A DNA stretch of 64,000 nt from Dysgonomonadaceae bacterium PH5-43. GTDB lineage: Bacteria; Bacteroidota; Bacteroidia; Bacteroidales; Azobacteroidaceae. Under the pieces are notes generated by a model. It was not told where the DNA came from. It made no database searches and saw only the letters and a list, made by a program, of their open reading frames with translations. The translations under genes were made by a program, and so were the position numbers. Every line of letters starts with the position of its first letter. The first letter of the stretch is position 1. Location: contig JARXWK010000012.1 in the NCBI GenBank assembly GCA_029916745.1, forward strand, positions 1 through 64,000. The letters are read 5' to 3'. Shown here one piece after another: positions 34,676 to 44,262 of this stretch.

Positions 34676-37117
34676 TTAGAACTCAACAACTGTTATTCCA
34701 GCACCTCCAAACTGAACGTGCTCGTCTTGATACCTCTTTACACCAACCACACTCCTTAAATAATCGCGTATTATTTGTCGCAATGCACCTGTTCCTGTTC
34801 CGTGAAGAATACGCACACGCTCCACTCCACACTGGATAGCATCATCAATATAGTATATAACCGCTTGAAGAGCCTCATCTCCACGCATACCACGAACATC
34901 TATTTCCATCTTAAAATTTAGTTTGGTATTGTTGATGTGTTCCGAAGTATTTGATATAGTAATCCGAGAGTTCTCTTTTTTTATTGCATTATTGCTTACC
35001 TTTTCAAGTTGTTCGAGTTTTGTTGTTGTTTTTATAGCTCCGAAAGCAACAACAACATTCTTTCCTTTAATCTCAAGAACTTCACCAGGAGTTCTTTGTC
35101 CTTTTATTTTAACAAAATTCCCAACTTCTATTATCTCTGGCAAAAATGTAGTAGACGGCTGTTTCTTTTTCTTCTTACGAGCTTCACGCTCTTTCATCTT
35201 GTCTATTTTGCGAGTAATCTTATTGTCGCTCGTTTCGTTATTGTTCAACGATTGCTTAAAACCATCTAATTCTTTACGTATTTCTTTGGTTTTTTCTTTT
35301 TCAGCCTGAGCTTCTCGTATCTGTTTTATTACATTTTCTATCTTAGCATTAGTTTCCGATAGAAGTTTTTCGGCTTCTATTTTAGCTTGAGCTAATATTT
35401 CTTTGCGCTGAGCCTCTACCTTTTCCAAATCGGTAGTGTAACGAGCTGTGAGTTCTTCAAGTCGTTTCTCTTGCGAACGTATGTTTTGTCGTTTTGACTC
35501 CCAATAACGCTTATCGCGAACAATATCCTGAAGATATTTGTCCATATCTATATAGTCTTGCCCTACTTTTTCAGAAGCTTCAGCAATTACATCTTCAGGT
35601 AAACCAATCTTACGAGCGATTTCAACAGCAAACGAACTCCCCGGATTACCGATGGATAACTTAAACAATGGCTGCATCTGATTTCTATCGTACAACATTG
35701 CCCCGTTTACTACACCTTCGTTTTCTTCGGCATAAGTTTTTAGGTTTTGATAGTGAGTTGTTATAATGCCATAACTTCCCTTATCATTAAAACGATGAAG
35801 AAGAGCTTCAGCTATAGCTCCTCCTATCTGAGGTTCGGTTCCTCCCCCAAACTCATCAATAAGTATTAGCGATTTATCGTTAGCGTTCTTTACTATATAC
35901 TTCATATTGGTAAGATGAGAACTATATGTCGAAAGATCGTTCTCGATAGATTGTTCGTCGCCAATATCTATAAATATATTGTTAAAAATACCTGTAGTAG
36001 AACGTTCACTTAAAGGTATAAGCATTCCACACTGGAGCATATATTGAAGTAGTCCTACTGCCTTTAATAACACTGATTTACCACCAGCGTTTGGTCCTGA
36101 TATTATTAGTATTCTATCGTTTTCGCGAGTAAGTTCTATATCTAAAGGAACAACTTGTTTGTTTTGCTTACGATGAGATAAAAGTAATAAAGGGTGAATT
36201 GCGCGTATCCAATCGAGATATGGTTTATTCACCATATTAGGGAGTATTGCTTCTATATCTATTGCAAAAAGAGCTTTAGCTCTTATAAAATCTATCTCTC
36301 CCAAAAACAAGTAAGAGTTTAGTATGTCTGGTATTTCGGGGCGAATACTATCTGTGAAATTGGTAAGTATGCGAACTATCTCTCGTTTTTCTTCGCTTTC
36401 AAGTTCTCGTATTCTGTTATTAGCATCAACCACTTCGGCAGGTTCGATAAATACAGTTTTGCCTGTCGCCGATTCGTCGTGTACTATTCCCTTTAGCTTA
36501 CGTTTATAAGCTGGAGATATAGGAATAACCAATCGTCCGTCTCGCATAGTTGGCGATACGTCTTTATCGACAAACCCTTCCGATTGTGCCGAACGCAATA
36601 TAATGTTTAAGGTTTTTGAAATCCCATTAACCGTTTGGTTTAGTTGCCGACGAATATTGCTAAGTTCGGGAGTAGCATTATCTTTTATCTTTCCAAACTT
36701 ATCAAGAATAGCATCAATGTTTCTTATTAATTGAGGAAAAGAAGATACATCTTCGGCCAATTCTTTGAGAAAAGGGTAGGAGTCGTTATCTTCTTTATTA
36801 AAGAAATGCACTATCTCATTGATAGTTTCGAGCGAACGCCGAATGTCGAACAGTTCGCGCTCAACAAGATAAGTGCCTTCTACTCGAATTTTTTTAAGAG
36901 AAGGTCGTACATCGAAGAAGTAATTTACCGGGAATGCATCTTCTTCTCTTATTATGCGTACAAATTCATCGGTTTGTTTTAGCTGCTTTTGTACATAATC
37001 GTATGTTTTGGAGAAAACCATTTCTTCTACTCTATCTTTTCCTAAAGTAGATAAACATCGATTAACTACTAAAAGTCTTATTTTATCAAATCCAAGTTTA
37101 TTTTCAAGTGAGTTCAT
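34676..37117 (-). CDS. mutS2: Endonuclease MutS2
   Basis: MutS-family ATPase, 813 residues, last gene of the pheS operon. The clamp/lever region is followed by the ATPase with Walker A GPNAGGKS (341-348) and the DEFGGGTEP segment, a long coiled coil (about 520-640), and a C-terminal Smr nuclease domain (about 735-813) with DVRG and HGTGTGALR. It lacks the mismatch-recognition domain of MutS. Members suppress recombination or rescue stalled ribosomes, depending on species. Confidence 0.95.
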   Translation of the reverse strand: MNSLENKLGFDKIRLLVVNRCLSTLGKDRVEEMVFSKTYDYVQKQLKQTDEFVRIIREEDAFPVNYFFDVRPSLKKIRVEGTYLVERELFDIRRSLETINEIVHFFNKEDNDSYPFLKELAEDVSSFPQLIRNIDAILDKFGKIKDNATPELSNIRRQLNQTVNGISKTLNIILRSAQSEGFVDKDVSPTMRDGRLVIPISPAYKRKLKGIVHDESATGKTVFIEPAEVVDANNRIRELESEEKREIVRILTNFTDSIRPEIPDILNSYLFLGEIDFIRAKALFAIDIEAILPNMVNKPYLDWIRAIHPLLLLSHRKQNKQVVPLDIELTRENDRILIISGPNAGGKSVLLKAVGLLQYMLQCGMLIPLSERSTTGIFNNIFIDIGDEQSIENDLSTYSSHLTNMKYIVKNANDKSLILIDEFGGGTEPQIGGAIAEALLHRFNDKGSYGIITTHYQNLKTYAEENEGVVNGAMLYDRNQMQPLFKLSIGNPGSSFAVEIARKIGLPEDVIAEASEKVGQDYIDMDKYLQDIVRDKRYWESKRQNIRSQEKRLEELTARYTTDLEKVEAQRKEILAQAKIEAEKLLSETNAKIENVIKQIREAQAEKEKTKEIRKELDGFKQSLNNNETSDNKITRKIDKMKEREARKKKKKQPSTTFLPEIIEVGNFVKIKGQRTPGEVLEIKGKNVVVAFGAIKTTTKLEQLEKVSNNAIKKENSRITISNTSEHINNTKLNFKMEIDVRGMRGDEALQAVIYYIDDAIQCGVERVRILHGTGTGALRQIIRDYLRSVVGVKRYQDEHVQFGGAGITVVEF

Positions 37118-37125
37118 AAATTTAA

Positions 37126-37689
37126 TTAGCCTCGTCCTGCTCTCAAAGCTGCGAGATTAGCCTCGACTACAGCTTCGCCTTTACGACTAAAAATATCTCT
37201 TATGCCATTTTCAAGCTTTTCAAAAGCGATATTAATATAAGGCGATGCAGCACCAAGCAATACTATATTGCTCGAACGAGCCGAACCTAAATCTTTGGCT
37301 ATTTTATCTACATCTATTATTATTTTATTAGGAAGCGCATTGTAAGCTTCCATTAATTTATCAAAATCTGGATAGTTAGGAATATTCTCAAACGGTGTTG
37401 AATTAGTTACCACCCAACCATCTTTCTTTAAGTATTGTAAGTAACGCAAAGCTTCCATTGGTTCTAAAGAGATAATAATATCTACACAACCAAGAGGTAT
37501 AAGATCAGAAGCTATTGGCTTGTCGCTGATACGTAGATGCGATTGCACATCTCCGCCTCTTTGACTCATACCGTGTACTTCTGCCTGTTTCATATAAAGA
37601 CCATCTTCAAGAGCTGCCTCTCCTATAACTGCGGCAACAGAAAGTATTCCTTGTCCGCCTACACCTGCTAATATTATGTCTGTTTTCAT
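37126..37689 (-). CDS. iorB: Indolepyruvate oxidoreductase, beta subunit
   Basis: Gamma-domain type 2-oxoacid oxidoreductase subunit, 187 residues. It opens TDIILAGVGGQGIL, the typical glycine-rich motif, and contains the HGMSQRGGDVQSHLR segment. With IorA it oxidatively decarboxylates aryl pyruvates from aromatic amino acids to acyl-CoA, or works in reverse. It overlaps iorA by four bases. Confidence 0.92.
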   Translation of the reverse strand: MKTDIILAGVGGQGILSVAAVIGEAALEDGLYMKQAEVHGMSQRGGDVQSHLRISDKPIASDLIPLGCVDIIISLEPMEALRYLQYLKKDGWVVTNSTPFENIPNYPDFDKLMEAYNALPNKIIIDVDKIAKDLGSARSSNIVLLGAASPYINIAFEKLENGIRDIFSRKGEAVVEANLAALRAGRG

Positions 37690-39278
37690 TTCTTTTTTGC
37701 TTTACGTTTTAGGGTTTGAATACATTCTCTACAAGGAACTATTACCGACACACCTTTGTATTCTATTTCTTCTCTAATAATTTGTTTCATCTCTTCAAAG
37801 TTTTTCTTAAGAGGAACAAACGCACGAAGATGCTCTGGTGCTACGCCTATACCTTTGCAGATATTGTGAATGCGACCAGTAGCAGCCGAATCCTGACCTC
37901 CTGTCATTGCTGTTGTTTCATTGTCGGAAATAATTATTACTACATTTGCATTTGAGTTTACACAATCAAGTAAACCAGTCATACCCGAGTGAGTGAATGT
38001 AGAATCTCCTATTACTGCTATTGCAGGATATATACCTGCCTCAGAAGCTCCCTTTGCCATAGTTATCGAAGCTCCCATATCTATACAAGACTCAATAGCA
38101 CGGAAAGGAGGAAGTGCTCCAAGTGTGTAGCATCCTATATCACTAAAAACTTTAGAGGTAGGGTATTCTTTAACCACTTCGTTAAGTGCTTCGTAAACAT
38201 CACGGTGTCCGCAACCTGCGCATAGAGCAGGTGGACGATTTTCTACTACAGTAGGAATTTCGTAATGAGTAATAACATCTAAACCAAGAGCCTTACGAAC
38301 TTTATCAGGATTGAGTTCTCCATCACGATTAAGCGTACCATCAAGACGACCACGTATTTTAAGCCCTTTACCAAGATAACCTTTCAACTGCTCTTCAACA
38401 ACAGGGAAACCATCTTCAAGAACTAATATCTCATCACACTCTTCAGTCATCTTTAACAATTGCTTTTTAGGCAGTGGATATTGACTTATCTTTAATACAG
38501 GATTTTTAAACCCGTCAGGATAGTTTTCTTGCAAATAATTGAAAGCAATACCACACGCTACTATACCAAGTTTTTTGTCAGGAGCATCGAAGTATTTATT
38601 ATAAGGTGAAGCCTCTGATTCGGCAAGAAACACATCTTGCATCTCAAGAAGTTTTTTATATTGTCGGCGAGCATTTACTGGCAATAATATATATTTAAGA
38701 TGAGCATTCTCCTCAAGACTTATAGATTTTTGAGCCTTTACCTCGCGTCTTACAACTCCAGCACGAGAGTGTGCCATACGAGTAGTGATACGAAACAGAA
38801 TAGGATAACCAAGTTTTTCCGACAGTTCGTAACCATCGTATATCATATCGTAAGCCTCTTGCTGGTTCGAAGGTTCAAAAATAGGAATCATTGCAAAATT
38901 ACCATACACACGGTTGTCTTGTTCATTCTGAGATGAGTGCATAGAAGGGTCGTCGGCAGAAACTATAATCATACCTCCATTAATACCCGACATGGCAATA
39001 TTCATAAAAGCATCGGCAGCCACATTAAGTCCAACGTGTTTCATACACGATAAAGTTCTTTTACCTGCATACGACATACCTAATGCGGTTTCTAATGCGG
39101 TTTTTTCATTTGCACACCAACGCGAGAAGATGTTTCTCTCTTTAGCTAAAGGTGAAGTTTGTATAAACTCAGTAATTTCAGTCGAGGGAGTACCTGGATA
39201 AGAATACACGCCTGATAAACCTGCATCTATAGCAGCCTGAGCAACAGCTTCATCTCCTAAAAATAATTGTTTCTTCAT
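37686..39278 (-). CDS. iorA: Indolepyruvate oxidoreductase, alpha subunit
   Basis: ThDP-dependent subunit, 530 residues. N-terminal pyrimidine-binding part (SGVYSYPGTPSTEITEF) and C-terminal ThDP-binding part with the motif GDSTFTHSGMTG...N; a CAGC pair is at about 353-356. Archaeal IorA is longer because it ends in a ferredoxin domain with two [4Fe-4S] clusters; here the chain ends shortly after CRECIQ, so this domain is absent and electrons must leave by another route. It is coupled to iorB. Confidence 0.92.
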   Translation of the reverse strand: MKKQLFLGDEAVAQAAIDAGLSGVYSYPGTPSTEITEFIQTSPLAKERNIFSRWCANEKTALETALGMSYAGKRTLSCMKHVGLNVAADAFMNIAMSGINGGMIIVSADDPSMHSSQNEQDNRVYGNFAMIPIFEPSNQQEAYDMIYDGYELSEKLGYPILFRITTRMAHSRAGVVRREVKAQKSISLEENAHLKYILLPVNARRQYKKLLEMQDVFLAESEASPYNKYFDAPDKKLGIVACGIAFNYLQENYPDGFKNPVLKISQYPLPKKQLLKMTEECDEILVLEDGFPVVEEQLKGYLGKGLKIRGRLDGTLNRDGELNPDKVRKALGLDVITHYEIPTVVENRPPALCAGCGHRDVYEALNEVVKEYPTSKVFSDIGCYTLGALPPFRAIESCIDMGASITMAKGASEAGIYPAIAVIGDSTFTHSGMTGLLDCVNSNANVVIIISDNETTAMTGGQDSAATGRIHNICKGIGVAPEHLRAFVPLKKNFEEMKQIIREEIEYKGVSVIVPCRECIQTLKRKAKKK

Positions 39279-39279
39279 T

Positions 39280-39918
39280 TTATTTATTTTGTTTATATTC
39301 TTTACAATAGTTACTTAATCCACAAGATTCGCATTTAGGTCTTTTAGCTACACAAACATAACGCCCGTGTAAGATAAGCCAATGATGAGCTATAGCCCAT
39401 AGATGCTTGGGGATATTCTTTGTTAATTCTTTTTCGGTTGCCGCTGGAGTTTTAGAGTTATTGGTAAGCCCTATTCTATTAGACACTCTAAACACGTGTG
39501 TGTCTACTGCTATAGCAGGAATGTCAAATACTATAGAGGCAATAACATTAGCCGTTTTCTGTCCTACTCCAGGCAATCGCATTAAATCCTTTATGTTAGA
39601 TGGTAGCTGTCCATTAAATTCTTCCATTAACATCTTAGACATACCTACCAAATGTTTTGTCTTATTGTTTGGATAAGACACACTCTTTATATATTCATAA
39701 ATAGCTTCGGGAGTTGCTGCTGCCATAACTTCGGGAGAAGGATAGGCTTCGAATAGAGCAGGAGTGACCAAATTTACTCTCTTATCGGTGCATTGTGCTG
39801 AAAGGATTACAGCCACCAATAACTGAAAAGGAGAGTTATAGTGTAACTCTGTTTCTGCAATAGGCATATTCGCCTGAAACCATTCTATTACCTTACTATA
39901 TCTCTCCTTTTTAGTCAT
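39280..39918 (-). CDS. nth: Endonuclease III
   Basis: Base-excision-repair DNA glycosylase/AP lyase, 212 residues. The helix-hairpin-helix LPGVGQKTANV with the catalytic Lys, the catalytic Asp in VDTHVFRVSNRI, and the [4Fe-4S] ligands C-x6-C-x2-C-x5-C near the C-terminus are present. The ATG at 39918 (MTKKERY) gives the family N-terminus; an ATG ten codons earlier is possible. It lies between pheS and iorA, with only one base to the next gene. Confidence 0.93.
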   Translation of the reverse strand: MTKKERYSKVIEWFQANMPIAETELHYNSPFQLLVAVILSAQCTDKRVNLVTPALFEAYPSPEVMAAATPEAIYEYIKSVSYPNNKTKHLVGMSKMLMEEFNGQLPSNIKDLMRLPGVGQKTANVIASIVFDIPAIAVDTHVFRVSNRIGLTNNSKTPAATEKELTKNIPKHLWAIAHHWLILHGRYVCVAKRPKCESCGLSNYCKEYKQNK

Positions 39919-39948
39919 AAAAACATTACCCACTACAAGGGTAAACAA

Positions 39949-40968
39949 TTATGTTGCCGACTCAAATTGTTTGAGGAAGCGAACATCGTTCTCGAAGAAC
40001 ATTCTTATATCTTTCACCTGATATCTTAGATTTGAGATACGTTCTATACCCATACCTAAAGCATATCCTGTGTACACTTTACTATCTATACCGCAATTTT
40101 CTAATACGTTAGGGTCTACCATACCGCAACCCATAATCTCTACCCAACCTGTGTGCTTACAGAAAGGACAGCCCTTGCCTCCACAAAGATTACAGCTAAT
40201 ATCCATCTCGGCACTTGGCTCAGTAAATGGGAAATAAGAAGGACGTAAACGTATCTTTGTTTCTGCCCCAAACATTTCCTTTGCAAAATACATCAATACT
40301 TTCTTCAAGTCAGTAAACGATACATTCTTATCAATATATAAAGCTTCTAATTGGTGGAATGCAGACAGCGTTCTGTACGACACAGCTTCATTTCTGTAAA
40401 CTCTTCCCGGACACATAATACGAATTGGAGGTTCTGTAGTCTCCATTACTCGAGTTTGCACCGAAGATGTGTGAGTTCTAAGTAGTATATCAGCTCCGTG
40501 TTGCACAAAGAAAGTGTCTTGCATATCACGAGCTGGGTGGTCATCGGCAAAGTTAAGAGAAGAGAACACGTGCCAATCGTCTTCGATTTCAGGACCTTCG
40601 GCTATTGAGAAACCTAAGCGAGAGAATATATCTACTATTTGCTTTTGTACTACTGCCAATGGGTGACGAGTTCCTACATTATAAGGATAAGACGTACGAG
40701 TTAAATCAATATTATCGTCTGAAGTTTCTTTATTTTCCAACGATTCTTTCAATTCGTTTATCTTCTCTTGTGCTTGAGTTTTAAGAACATTAAGTTTCTG
40801 TCCTAATTCTTTTTTCTGTTCAGCAGCTACTTCTCTGAAGTCGTTCATCAAAGAAGACACAACACCTTTCTTGCTTAAATATTTAATTCTTAAAGCTTCT
40901 AACTCTTCTTGGCTATTTGCCTTCAAGTCTTTTACCTCAGCTAAAAGCGTTTCTATTCTATTTATCAT
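39949..40968 (-). CDS. pheS: Phenylalanyl-tRNA synthetase alpha subunit
   Basis: Class II aminoacyl-tRNA synthetase alpha chain, 339 residues. N-terminal coiled coil (about 1-90), then motif 2 (RVYRNEAVSYRTLSAFHQLE) and motif 3 (GYALGMGIERI). A small Cys cluster (CNLCGGKGCPFC) in the catalytic domain could bind zinc. It is the first gene of the operon pheS-nth-iorA-iorB-mutS2, with a promoter at 40995-41002. pheT is not adjacent. Confidence 0.96.
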   Translation of the reverse strand: MINRIETLLAEVKDLKANSQEELEALRIKYLSKKGVVSSLMNDFREVAAEQKKELGQKLNVLKTQAQEKINELKESLENKETSDDNIDLTRTSYPYNVGTRHPLAVVQKQIVDIFSRLGFSIAEGPEIEDDWHVFSSLNFADDHPARDMQDTFFVQHGADILLRTHTSSVQTRVMETTEPPIRIMCPGRVYRNEAVSYRTLSAFHQLEALYIDKNVSFTDLKKVLMYFAKEMFGAETKIRLRPSYFPFTEPSAEMDISCNLCGGKGCPFCKHTGWVEIMGCGMVDPNVLENCGIDSKVYTGYALGMGIERISNLRYQVKDIRMFFENDVRFLKQFESAT

Positions 40969-40994
40969 AAGTCATTCTCTTTTTTTTGACCCAC

Positions 40995-41002
40995 AAAGGT
41001 AT
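40995..41002 (-). promoter_or_regulatory. -7 element, pheS operon
   Basis: TACCTTTG on the minus strand, 27 bases before pheS. Confidence 0.65.
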
Positions 41003-41089
41003 AAAATATCTATAAGACTAATTGTTTCTTATTGAAAAAAATCTACTTTTGAAGTCCAAATTACGAAAGAACTGCATTACTGCAACATA

Positions 41090-42490
41090 TTATATACTAA
41101 ATTCTTGATGTCTTTCTGGTATCTCAATATCAAGGAAGCCCTTCTTCATAAGTTTTTTCTTAAATTCTTTTTGTACTTCATACTCTCCGTGAACAATAAA
41201 AAGGCGTTTAACTTTGCTCGGGTCTTGACAAGCTAAGTATTGACTTAAATCGTTGTAATCGGCGTGAGCACTCATAGAATCTATCTCCTTTATTTCGGCT
41301 TTAACATCGAATTGCTTTCCAAATATATTAACCGTTTCAGGACGATGTTTCAATCTTCCGCCTAAAGATTGAGGCTCGCAATAACCTATTAGCAGTATGG
41401 TGTTGCGCCAGTTTTCTATTCCGTTAGCGATATGATGCTTCACGCGACCAGCCTCAGCCATTCCCGAAGCCGAGATTATTACCATAGGCGAATAATTTGT
41501 GTTAAGAGCCTGCGACTCTCGCTTATCAGATATATACTCCAACCCCTTGAAATCAAAAGGATCACTATCTGTAAGCATTATCTTTTGAACGGTTTTATTG
41601 AAAGTTTCGGGGTGCTTCTTTACAATATGAGTAACCTTAGTAGACATCGGACTATCCAAATAATACTTTATATCGGGTAGTTTGTTTTTAAGTTCCAGTT
41701 CGTTAAGAGCGAAAAGTATTTCTTGAGTTCTGCCTACGCTAAAGGCAGGAATAATAAGCTTACCCTTCTTCTTAACGCAAGTCTCGTTAATATTTTTAAG
41801 TAAATCTTCGGCATAAGTATCCATCGGCGAATGCACTTTGTCGCCATAGGTCGACTCAATAACTACGTAATCGGCCTGTGGAAATTCTTTAGGCGACTGA
41901 AGAATCGGATCACTATAACGACCCACATCGCCACTGAAAGCGATTGTCGTTTTCTTGTTGTCTTCTTTAAGCGTAACGTATATAGTTGCACTTCCCAATA
42001 TGTGACCAACATTAAAGAACTGGAAACTAATATTTTCGTCGTGCAATGTTTTCGTTTCGTAAGCTACGGGAACAAAAAGCTCAATAGTTTTCTCAACATC
42101 TTCTTCAGTATAGAGAGGTTCCAACAGTTCCTTGCCCTGCTCTAACCGTCTCTTGTTAAGAAAGTATATATCCTGCTTCTGTATATACGCCGAGTCTTTA
42201 AGAAGTACCTTGGCAACATCTATAGTTGGCTGCGTTGCATATATTTTACCCGTAAAGCCATCTTTTACCAGTCGGGGTAACAACCCAGAATGATCGACGT
42301 GGGCGTGCGAAAGTAAAACACAAGTAACGTCTTGAGCGTTAAAGCCAAAATCTTTATTCAAGGCTGGAGTTTGAGGTCCCATACCCTGATACATACCACA
42401 ATCTAAAAGAACTTTCTTACCATTACTCAACGAGATAAGATGTTTACTACCTGTAACAGTTCTTGCTGCTCCGTGAAAAGATATCTTCAT
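41090..42490 (-). CDS. Beta-CASP metallo-beta-lactamase fold nuclease-like protein
   Basis: Protein of 466 residues with the metal motif HAHVDH (about 60-65), further His/Asp ligands (GHILGSATIYV; FSGDVGRYSDP), a beta-CASP insert, and the C-terminal RMMBL-type end (SMSAHADYNDL; FIVHGEYEVQ). Proteins of this layout (RNA-specificity group, CPSF-73-like) are usually RNA endo- or exonucleases. It is a single gene, divergent from pepP. Confidence 0.88.
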   Translation of the reverse strand: MKISFHGAARTVTGSKHLISLSNGKKVLLDCGMYQGMGPQTPALNKDFGFNAQDVTCVLLSHAHVDHSGLLPRLVKDGFTGKIYATQPTIDVAKVLLKDSAYIQKQDIYFLNKRRLEQGKELLEPLYTEEDVEKTIELFVPVAYETKTLHDENISFQFFNVGHILGSATIYVTLKEDNKKTTIAFSGDVGRYSDPILQSPKEFPQADYVVIESTYGDKVHSPMDTYAEDLLKNINETCVKKKGKLIIPAFSVGRTQEILFALNELELKNKLPDIKYYLDSPMSTKVTHIVKKHPETFNKTVQKIMLTDSDPFDFKGLEYISDKRESQALNTNYSPMVIISASGMAEAGRVKHHIANGIENWRNTILLIGYCEPQSLGGRLKHRPETVNIFGKQFDVKAEIKEIDSMSAHADYNDLSQYLACQDPSKVKRLFIVHGEYEVQKEFKKKLMKKGFLDIEIPERHQEFSI

Positions 42491-42590
42491 ATTAGTGTAT
42501 ATTTAATTCATTGATGTAACAAAGTTAATAAACTAAAAGTTAAAACCTAAAAAGCAAAAGTTAAATTATTTCTTTTCAGATTAATTTCTC

Positions 42591-42598
42591 TACCTTTG
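42591..42598 (+). promoter_or_regulatory. -7 element, aminopeptidase P gene
   Basis: TACCTTTG, 34 bases before the gene. Confidence 0.65.
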
Positions 42599-42632
42599 CG
42601 AGTATATAAAAACAATTAAAGCAAAGATACCT

Positions 42633-44012
42633 ATGTTTAACAAAGACGTTTATATTAAAAGACGAGAAGAATTAAAAAAATCTCTAGGCAGCGGATTAGT
42701 ATTATTACTCGGTAACGGCGAAGCAGCCCTCAACTACCCAGGCAACACATATGCGTTCCGGCAAGACAGTAGCTTCACCTATTACGTAGGGCTAAACAGT
42801 CCCGACCTCGCCTACCTAATGGATATCGACAACAACACCGAATACCTATTTGGAGACGAACTAACAATCGACGACATTATATGGATGGGAAATCTCCCCT
42901 CGCTAAAAGAACGCGCAAGCCAAGTAGGCATACAAACCATTTGCAAATCAGGAGATTTAGCCACATACGTAAACAAAAATAAAAACATCCACTACCTAAA
43001 GCCTTACCGCTATCGCAACCAAATAATACTCAGCGAGATGCTAAACAAAAGCATTCCCGAAATAATGAACAACTACTCCGTAGAACTAACTAAGGCAGTA
43101 ATAAAAATGCGCCTAATCAAATCGGAAGAAGAAATACAAGAGCTCGAAAAAGCCGGCAAACTAGGATACGCAATGCACATCACAGCAATGAAAATGTGTC
43201 AGCCAGGCGTAAAAGAACAAGAGATAGCCGGAATGATAGAAGGCATAGCAATATCGAAAGGAAACAGAGTATCGTTCACCACAATTTTATCTATGAACGG
43301 ACAAACCCTACACAATCACGACCATAGCGGTACGCTTGCCCAAGGACGACTTATGCTATGCGACGCCGGAGCCGAAGCCAATAGCGGATACGCCTCCGAC
43401 TTCACCCGCACAACACCCGTAGGCGGAATCTACACACAACAACAAGCCGACGTACACAACATAGTGCTACAAGCATTAAACGAATCAATAGAGATGGCAA
43501 AACCCGGAATAACATACAAAAGCGTTCACCGAAACGCATACAAAGTTATATTCGAAGGACTAAAATCTCTGGGCTTAACAAAAGGAAACACCGACGACGC
43601 ACTAAACGCCGGAGCACCAGCCCTATTTATGCCGCACGGACTCGGACACGCAATGGGTTTAGACGTACACGATATGGAAGACCTCGGAGAAACTCTTGTA
43701 GGATACGACGACGAAGTTCAGCGCGACACAATGTTTGGATACAAAAGCCTCCGATTTGGCAAACGCCTTGAAGAAGGACACGTATTAACCGTAGAACCAG
43801 GCATTTACTTCGTTCCCCAACTAATAGAAAAATGGGAAAACGAAAAAATAAACGCCGACTACATCAACTTCTCCGAAGTAAAAAAATATCTCAACTTTGG
43901 CGGAATCCGTCTCGAAGACGACATACTAATAACCCCCAACGGCTGCCGATTGGTTTACAACAAACGCCTACCCGTAACCACCGAAGAGATAACAAACGCC
44001 GTTTTAGGATAA
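42633..44012 (+). CDS. pepP: Xaa-Pro aminopeptidase
   Basis: M24B metallopeptidase, 459 residues, removing an N-terminal residue before proline. An AMP_N domain (about 1-150) precedes the pita-bread catalytic domain with the five metal ligands: Asp in LCDAGAEA, Asp in ASDFTRT, His in HGLGHAMGLDVHD, Glu in TVEPGIYF and Glu in GGIRLEDD. The base composition differs from its neighbours: codons end mostly in C or A and the coding strand is clearly richer in C than in G. Confidence 0.93.
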   Translation: MFNKDVYIKRREELKKSLGSGLVLLLGNGEAALNYPGNTYAFRQDSSFTYYVGLNSPDLAYLMDIDNNTEYLFGDELTIDDIIWMGNLPSLKERASQVGIQTICKSGDLATYVNKNKNIHYLKPYRYRNQIILSEMLNKSIPEIMNNYSVELTKAVIKMRLIKSEEEIQELEKAGKLGYAMHITAMKMCQPGVKEQEIAGMIEGIAISKGNRVSFTTILSMNGQTLHNHDHSGTLAQGRLMLCDAGAEANSGYASDFTRTTPVGGIYTQQQADVHNIVLQALNESIEMAKPGITYKSVHRNAYKVIFEGLKSLGLTKGNTDDALNAGAPALFMPHGLGHAMGLDVHDMEDLGETLVGYDDEVQRDTMFGYKSLRFGKRLEEGHVLTVEPGIYFVPQLIEKWENEKINADYINFSEVKKYLNFGGIRLEDDILITPNGCRLVYNKRLPVTTEEITNAVLG

Positions 44013-44013
44013 C

Positions 44014-44128
44014 AAAATTTTCGCACGTCTGAAAATAAATTTTCGCACGTCTGGAAATAAATTTACGTACGTATGAAAATAAATTTACGTCCGCATGAAA
44101 ATATATTTACATACGCATGAAAATAAAA
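44014..44128 (+). repeat. 22-bp degenerate tandem repeat
   Basis: Units start at 44032, 44054, 44076 and 44098 with a partial unit before (44014) and after (44120). The consensus is AAAATAAATTT, then an ACG-rich segment of about 8 bases such as ACGTACGT or CGCACGTC, then TG. Inner parts are near-palindromic (ACGTACGT). It directly follows the pepP stop and precedes a terminator. Confidence 0.85.
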
Positions 44129-44170
44129 GCCTCCCCAAGTCGCGATATACAGCCACGGGGAGGCTTATTT
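44129..44170 (+). terminator. Terminator after pepP repeat
   Basis: GCCTCCCC (44129-44136) pairs perfectly with GGGGAGGC (44157-44164), followed by TTATTTAT. Confidence 0.8.
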
Positions 44171-44232
44171 ATGCCGTGCAGAATCTACGATATTTTTTTT
44201 CTTTCAAATAAAAATATTATACCAAAATAACG

Positions 44233-44240
44233 TATCTTTG
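44233..44240 (+). promoter_or_regulatory. -7 element, ABC/TPM pair
   Basis: TATCTTTG, 22 bases before the ABC ATPase gene. Confidence 0.65.
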
Positions 44241-44262
44241 CACCCAATATAACGAAAATACT

